Part shown: positions 60,231 through 64,000 of the stretch, piece after piece
Position numbering within the stretch: the stretch's first letter is position 1
Layout: each line of letters opens with the position of its first letter
Source: Chlorobium sp.
GTDB taxonomy: Bacteria > Bacteroidota > Chlorobiia > Chlorobiales > Chlorobiaceae
Assembly: GCA_028280025.1 (NCBI GenBank)
Contig: JANQMO010000060.1
Coordinates: forward strand, 6,847 to 70,846
Direction: 5' to 3'
DNA: 64,000 nt
Translations under genes and position numbers: made by a program
The notes under the pieces: generated by a model
What the model saw: the letters and a program-made list of their open reading frames with translations, nothing else
Database searches by the model: none
Told to the model about the DNA's origin: nothing

Positions 60231-61583
60231 TTATTTAGGGAAAAACCAGTAAGGTTTTGTTTTATTGCTTCTAAGGCCTCTGGAGGCAGGACTCAAGTCG
60301 TTATTAAGTAGTATGTTGATGTCAGTAAGAACAGGTCGTTCCTTTGAAAAATAGTTGTGGTGTAAAAAATCGTTATTTACTGTGGACGCATCGATTGTGT
60401 CAAGTCCGTCGATAATAAATGGTTTCTCACTATGCTTTATCCCTACACGCTGTGCTTTATGAAGTATCGAGGATATGTATAAGGGAATGTCGAATCGTGA
60501 TACATAAGATGTAAACCTTTTAGCGTTTCTATTTATTTTTGGGAAAAGTTGTTTAAATATATCTGTATATACGTCAGCCGCAATAAAAATCACCTGTTCG
60601 ATGTTATTGTTTGGCCAGTCGTTCTTGCTTAGCCCATGTAGCATTATTCTAGAGCCCATACTATGGGCAATTGTATGGACTGTTGAATTTGGTATATTCT
60701 CTGTGATTTTTAGTAAATCATAATAATTGTTCACAGAAAGCTGAGCACGTTCACAATCATGAAAATATCCTAGCATTCTGCCAAGTGATGGCCAACTAAA
60801 AAGCACTACATGTCCTCTAAAATTTATGTCAAAAGAAAATTGAGCGGCATGCATCGCGGCTTCTTCAAATGTTACGTTATATCCATGGGTGATGATTAAA
60901 AGATTGTTTGAGTGCGAATTGTTTTGGCTTATTTGTTCAATAAAATAAGATGAGTTTTGAGTTTCAAGTTCATTAATCAAAATATATCTTCTGGGGTCAT
61001 TATTGTCGTAAAGTATTTCCCAGAATTTATGCTTTTCTAGTTTGCCAATTTTATGTCGTTTTATAGGTATAGTAATTTTTGCTCTACCAAATATTAGATT
61101 ATTATTTGGCTCATCGCTGAATGGATTGTCAGATGCATCACAAGGCTTACGATTTGTTGCAAAATGTATAAGTCTACTACAGTAATCTATTTCAGAAACA
61201 GCTTCAGTGTGTTTTTTTATGCTATCAGAAGAGCTTGGGTGGCGTATCTTTTTGTTTAACGGATATGTTTTTTCTGGATTAAGTTGATCACCAAAATTTT
61301 TTGCTTGAAAAGCAGGACTATTTGTTAAATCTTTTTGTACATTTGTGCTGCATCTGTCCTCTATTTTTTTTGCGTAACTATACGCAGGTGTGCCAACTAA
61401 TATTTTGTGCAGTTTATCTAAAACTTCCTCAGCTTTTTCTTCAGAATCAACATCAAATAACTCATTTTCAATAAGTAAAAGTTCTATGAGTGGTGCTCCA
61501 TCAACGCTGGACTTAATTAAGATATTGCTCCAGTTGGTTAATATCAAGTCTAATATCGCTAAATATGACAAGTATCCATTCAT
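60231..61583 (-). CDS. alpha/beta hydrolase, DUF900 type
   Basis: A 450-residue, AT-rich protein. Residues 1-135 are an unassigned helical region. From about 140 the DUF900 pattern appears: IHFATNRKPCD, LIFGRAKITIPIKRH, LLIITHGYNVTFEEAA, HVVLFSWPSLGRMLGYFHDCE and the nucleophile elbow TIAHSMGSRIML (Ser about 308). FIAADVYTDIF may supply the acid. DUF900 proteins are predicted lipases or esterases; some act as toxins or virulence factors. There is no signal peptide. First gene of a leftward operon; the ATG at 61583 replaces an upstream TTG. Confidence 0.75.
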   Translation of the reverse strand: MNGYLSYLAILDLILTNWSNILIKSSVDGAPLIELLLIENELFDVDSEEKAEEVLDKLHKILVGTPAYSYAKKIEDRCSTNVQKDLTNSPAFQAKNFGDQLNPEKTYPLNKKIRHPSSSDSIKKHTEAVSEIDYCSRLIHFATNRKPCDASDNPFSDEPNNNLIFGRAKITIPIKRHKIGKLEKHKFWEILYDNNDPRRYILINELETQNSSYFIEQISQNNSHSNNLLIITHGYNVTFEEAAMHAAQFSFDINFRGHVVLFSWPSLGRMLGYFHDCERAQLSVNNYYDLLKITENIPNSTVHTIAHSMGSRIMLHGLSKNDWPNNNIEQVIFIAADVYTDIFKQLFPKINRNAKRFTSYVSRFDIPLYISSILHKAQRVGIKHSEKPFIIDGLDTIDASTVNNDFLHHNYFSKERPVLTDINILLNNDLSPASRGLRSNKTKPYWFFPK

Positions 61584-61768
61584 CAGCAAAAGATAATATT
61601 TCTTTGTTATTATTTGATTTAATATAAGCTGTCTGATGATTTATTCAAAGAGGTAAGTGTTACTTGTTATAGTGATTGTCTGTACAAGAAATGCTAGTGT
61701 TAGAAACGTTAGCAGACATATAAAAAGACAAAATAAGTTTGTGCATATAAAAGATCTTTTTATACCAC

Positions 61769-62014
61769 ATGGATTCCATCACACAAGCATCGCTTGGTGC
61801 TGCTGTTGCTCATGCCGCGTGGCATAAACCGTTAGGCCGTAAAGCTTTTCTTTGGGGGGCTTTTTTCGGTACGCTGCCTGATCTGTATATTGTTTTCTTT
61901 CACTTTCTCGATGACGTTAAGCAGCTTTACAGGCACAGGGGCGAGTCTGATTCGATCTTTTTTAATTCTGACGGGGGTACGTCCATAAAGCACTTCATAT
62001 ACGATTCAATGTAG
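61769..62014 (+). pseudogene. decayed 5' copy of the DUF457 membrane hydrolase gene
   Basis: The first 65 codons match 62855-63895 (MDSITQASLGAAVAHAAWHK; GAFFGTLPDL) with roughly 85% base identity by eye, then the similarity ends and a TAG follows at 62012. Two metal-ligand type residues have changed: LPDLDIV became LPDLYIV and GESHSIFF became GESDSIFF. It therefore cannot be an active enzyme and is most likely a relic of a tandem duplication. Confidence 0.8.
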
Positions 62015-62062
62015 AACCTGATCTCTGACTGATAGAGACTGAAAATCAAACGAGGTGAGTGT

Positions 62063-62632
62063 ATGTCAAACAATGACGATTCTCAGAATGGCAATGTTGG
62101 TATTCCAGGTCTACCCAAAACCTGGGCGGTGGTTGTTCAACTGGTTGGTACATTTGGTCTGGCTGTGTTCCTGGTCCTTTATTATCTGCTTGTAATGCAG
62201 CCAAAAGAGGCAGAGCGCTATGATGAGCTTCGCCAAACAGTTATGTCGCTTGCAGAGGTTATCGCTGGTCAACAGAGCCTGATTTCCAGAGAACAGTCGT
62301 CACATCTCGAAGATCTTTTCGTGATGGCAATGACGCATGATGTGGCAGATCTGATCGTTGTTGAGTTGAGAGGTAATTCCTCTGCTGATAAACTTGCGAG
62401 GAAGATAGAGGATAAACTGATCTATCAAACCCGACTGCTTGAGGGATTGAGGCGAAAAGGGGGCGGTTCGATCTCCGAGATGCTGACGCATAAAATACGC
62501 AACAGCGGGATTAGCTATAAAATCGCACAAAGAGCGCTGAAAGAGTGGGAAAACGCTTCACGTGACGTTATTGGTGAAGGGTGCAGGGGCGAATTACAAT
62601 TTACAATAAAGCGTGCTGCCATGGCAAAATAG
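62063..62632 (+). CDS. unknown single-span membrane protein, 189 residues
   Basis: Start MSNNDDSQNGNVGIPGLPKT, then one transmembrane helix (about 22-45, WAVVVQLVGTFGLAVFLVLY), a charged coiled-coil-like region (46-85) and a cytoplasmic helical domain (VMAMTHDVADLIVVELRGNS, EGLRRKGGGSISEMLTHKIR). No family recognised. It is located between the two copies of the DUF457 gene, which suggests it arrived as an insertion. GAGGTGAG lies about eight bases before the ATG. Confidence 0.65.
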   Translation: MSNNDDSQNGNVGIPGLPKTWAVVVQLVGTFGLAVFLVLYYLLVMQPKEAERYDELRQTVMSLAEVIAGQQSLISREQSSHLEDLFVMAMTHDVADLIVVELRGNSSADKLARKIEDKLIYQTRLLEGLRRKGGGSISEMLTHKIRNSGISYKIAQRALKEWENASRDVIGEGCRGELQFTIKRAAMAK

Positions 62633-62854
62633 GGTATAGGTGACATTCTATAGTATTTGCTTTACAAGGATGACCTATATACAACCTTGACAACGTTTGA
62701 TGCCAGAGATAGTTACAGGTACTTCTCTCCTCCGGGAGAATCGCGATTAGTGCAGATGCTGACAGACTGCCGTTAGGATTTATTTGATTTTCTTGTCTAT
62801 ACTGAGCACTGTTGCAATCAGTAAATCACGGATTCTCTTTTCCCGTTCCACAAC

Positions 62855-63895
62855 ATGGACTCAATTACACAGGCATCCCTTGGTGCTGCTGTTGCTCATG
62901 CCGCGTGGCATCGGCCATTAGGCAGCAAAGCTCTTCTTTGGGGGGCTTTTTTCGGTACGCTGCCTGATCTGGATATTGTCGTCTTTCCCTTCCTCGACGA
63001 TGTTCAAAAGCTCTACTGGCACAGGGGGGAATCCCATTCGATCTTTTTTGTTTTGATTGGCGGCGCATTGCTCGGTGCCTTGATGTGGCGTGTCAGATGG
63101 AAAACAAATATCTCTCCTCAACGGGCCATGGCGGGAATGGTGCTGATCCTGGCAACCCATGTGCTGATAGACTATTTCAATATTTACGGCACCCAGTTTT
63201 TTGCTCCGTTTTCTCGATTTGGTTTCAGCCTCGGCAACTTATTTATCATCGATCCGCTCTATACCGTACCGCTGTTGCTGGGTATTGTTGCGGCAGTATT
63301 TTCCAGATCCGGGCAGGCATACCGGTTCACATGGGCAGGACTGGCAGTAAGCTCCGCGTACGTTCTCTTTTCGCTTGTCTCCCATGCATATGCAGATTCG
63401 GTGTTCAGCCGTCAACTGGAGGCAAAACAGATCGGAGCGCAAGCTTCTTACACTGGTGCGACTCCGATGAACACGCTTTTGTGGCGGCATGTGGCGCTCA
63501 CCGATTCCGGGATTCTGATAGGTTACTTCTCTGTTGTCGCAGATTCTGCGGAGGAAGAGATTGAGTTTGTTGCCGTGGAGAGGAATGAAGCGCTGATTGC
63601 CCCTTATCAGGGGCAGCGCAATGTTGAAGCGGTTGATTGGTTTTCAAACGGTTTTTGGGTTGCCGAAGAAACTGATGGCGTGGTTACCATGGCCGATCTC
63701 AGGTTCGGAGAACTGAGAACCGATCCAAACGACCCTCCTGAAAAGTGGCGGTACATTTTTGCCTGGGAGATATCGGATGATCCCGATTCATTACCGCAGC
63801 GATCCGTCAGCCTTGAAGAAAGCCGTAAAGCACTCGATACTTTATGGGCCAGGTTGACCGGGGGTATTTGCCAGAGGAGTAAGCTTGAAAGATAG
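62855..63895 (+). CDS. membrane-bound metal-dependent hydrolase, DUF457 (YdjM-like)
   Basis: A 346-residue protein with five or six hydrophobic segments. Motifs: MDSITQASLGAAVAHAAWHR, GTLPDLDIVVFP with metal-binding Asp residues, HRGESHSIFF, and LATHVLIDYFNIYGTQFFAP with His/Asp. These make the DUF457 metal site. The C-terminal 130 residues are soluble. E. coli YdjM of this family is LexA controlled; no LexA box was looked for successfully here. An intact gene downstream of the decayed copy; a group II intron starts 12 bases after its stop. Confidence 0.88.
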   Translation: MDSITQASLGAAVAHAAWHRPLGSKALLWGAFFGTLPDLDIVVFPFLDDVQKLYWHRGESHSIFFVLIGGALLGALMWRVRWKTNISPQRAMAGMVLILATHVLIDYFNIYGTQFFAPFSRFGFSLGNLFIIDPLYTVPLLLGIVAAVFSRSGQAYRFTWAGLAVSSAYVLFSLVSHAYADSVFSRQLEAKQIGAQASYTGATPMNTLLWRHVALTDSGILIGYFSVVADSAEEEIEFVAVERNEALIAPYQGQRNVEAVDWFSNGFWVAEETDGVVTMADLRFGELRTDPNDPPEKWRYIFAWEISDDPDSLPQRSVSLEESRKALDTLWARLTGGICQRSKLER

Positions 63896-63907
63896 TTGTT
63901 GATTAGG

Positions 63908-64000
63908 GTGCGCCGGGAGACCGGCAGGAGATAAAGGGTGCAAGTCCCTCCAGTGAAGGAGTAGCGACCCACACTGTCCCCGAGTCATGCGTGCAAGACC
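63908..64000 (+). mobile_element. group II intron, 5' end (runs off the window)
   Basis: After the DUF457 stop, GTGCG at 63908-63912 matches the group II 5' splice consensus. Next come a CGCCGG...CCGGC stem (63911-63925) and the AAAGGGTGCAAGTCCCT hairpin (63935-63951) followed by CCAGTGAAGGAGTAGCGACC, the layout of domain I. The reverse transcriptase and domains V-VI lie beyond the window. Confidence 0.75.

Noticed and set aside
1..64000. CRISPR array or phage genes
   Set aside because: No regularly spaced direct repeats, cas genes, integrase, capsid or tail genes were seen.

Overview
The window is chromosomal DNA of a green sulfur bacterium (Chlorobiota; Chlorobium/Prosthecochloris type). 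The strongest marker is bchZ, a chlorophyllide a reductase subunit found in bacteriochlorophyll a producers, whose sequence reads like the green-sulfur version. The content of GlgE and TreS-maltokinase genes, HemL (C5 tetrapyrrole route) and a roughly 50% GC base composition fit. The genus is an inference.

Layout. 1-9 kb: a partial hypothetical gene, then a leftward translation operon (thrS-infC-rpmI-rplT-pheS), a candidate SRP RNA in the thrS/bchZ gap, bchZ, a secreted GH3 enzyme and an HNH nuclease. 9-18 kb: gcvPB, then a long leftward lipid operon (DUF177-rpmF-plsX-fabH-fabD-fabG-acpP-fabF-rnc), and tRNA-Asn facing away from it. 18-29 kb: an SDR with a MerR-like operator, a META/NlpE lipoprotein, leuA behind a Leu-codon attenuator, a zur-znuACB operon, a HAD protein, a Ca/Na antiporter, and a FluC/DUF190 group. 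29-36 kb: hemL, recO, an FmdB-type zinc ribbon, and a divergent OstA-like/UDP-GlcNAc-epimerase-like pair enclosed by long inverted repeats. 35-45 kb: accessory mix of methyltransferases, acetyltransferases, thioesterase, BioB-like radical SAM, FkbM methyltransferase, DUF169, a TnpA-REP transposase element and a VapBC pair. 44-58 kb: M23 peptidase-metallophosphoesterase-prfB (programmed frameshift), the glgE and treS-mak glucan genes, an unknown secreted 570-residue protein, mazG, an SDR and mnmE.

58.4-64 kb is an accessory zone. The 3' end of mnmE carries a sequence close to the attachment site of mnmE-targeting genomic islands. It is followed by a clearly AT-rich leftward operon encoding a DUF900-type alpha/beta hydrolase, a papain-like cysteine peptidase and a small helical protein. 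I regard this as the best candidate for an undescribed (possibly defence or conflict) system in the window. Then come a decayed 5' copy of a DUF457 membrane hydrolase gene, an unknown single-span membrane protein, the intact DUF457 gene, and the 5' end of a group II intron running off the window.

Intergenic DNA is rich in palindromic repeats (seven copies of a taggggc...gccc hairpin), MITE-like elements and low-complexity text-like repeats. Gene functions were assigned by reading translated motifs; no database search was run.
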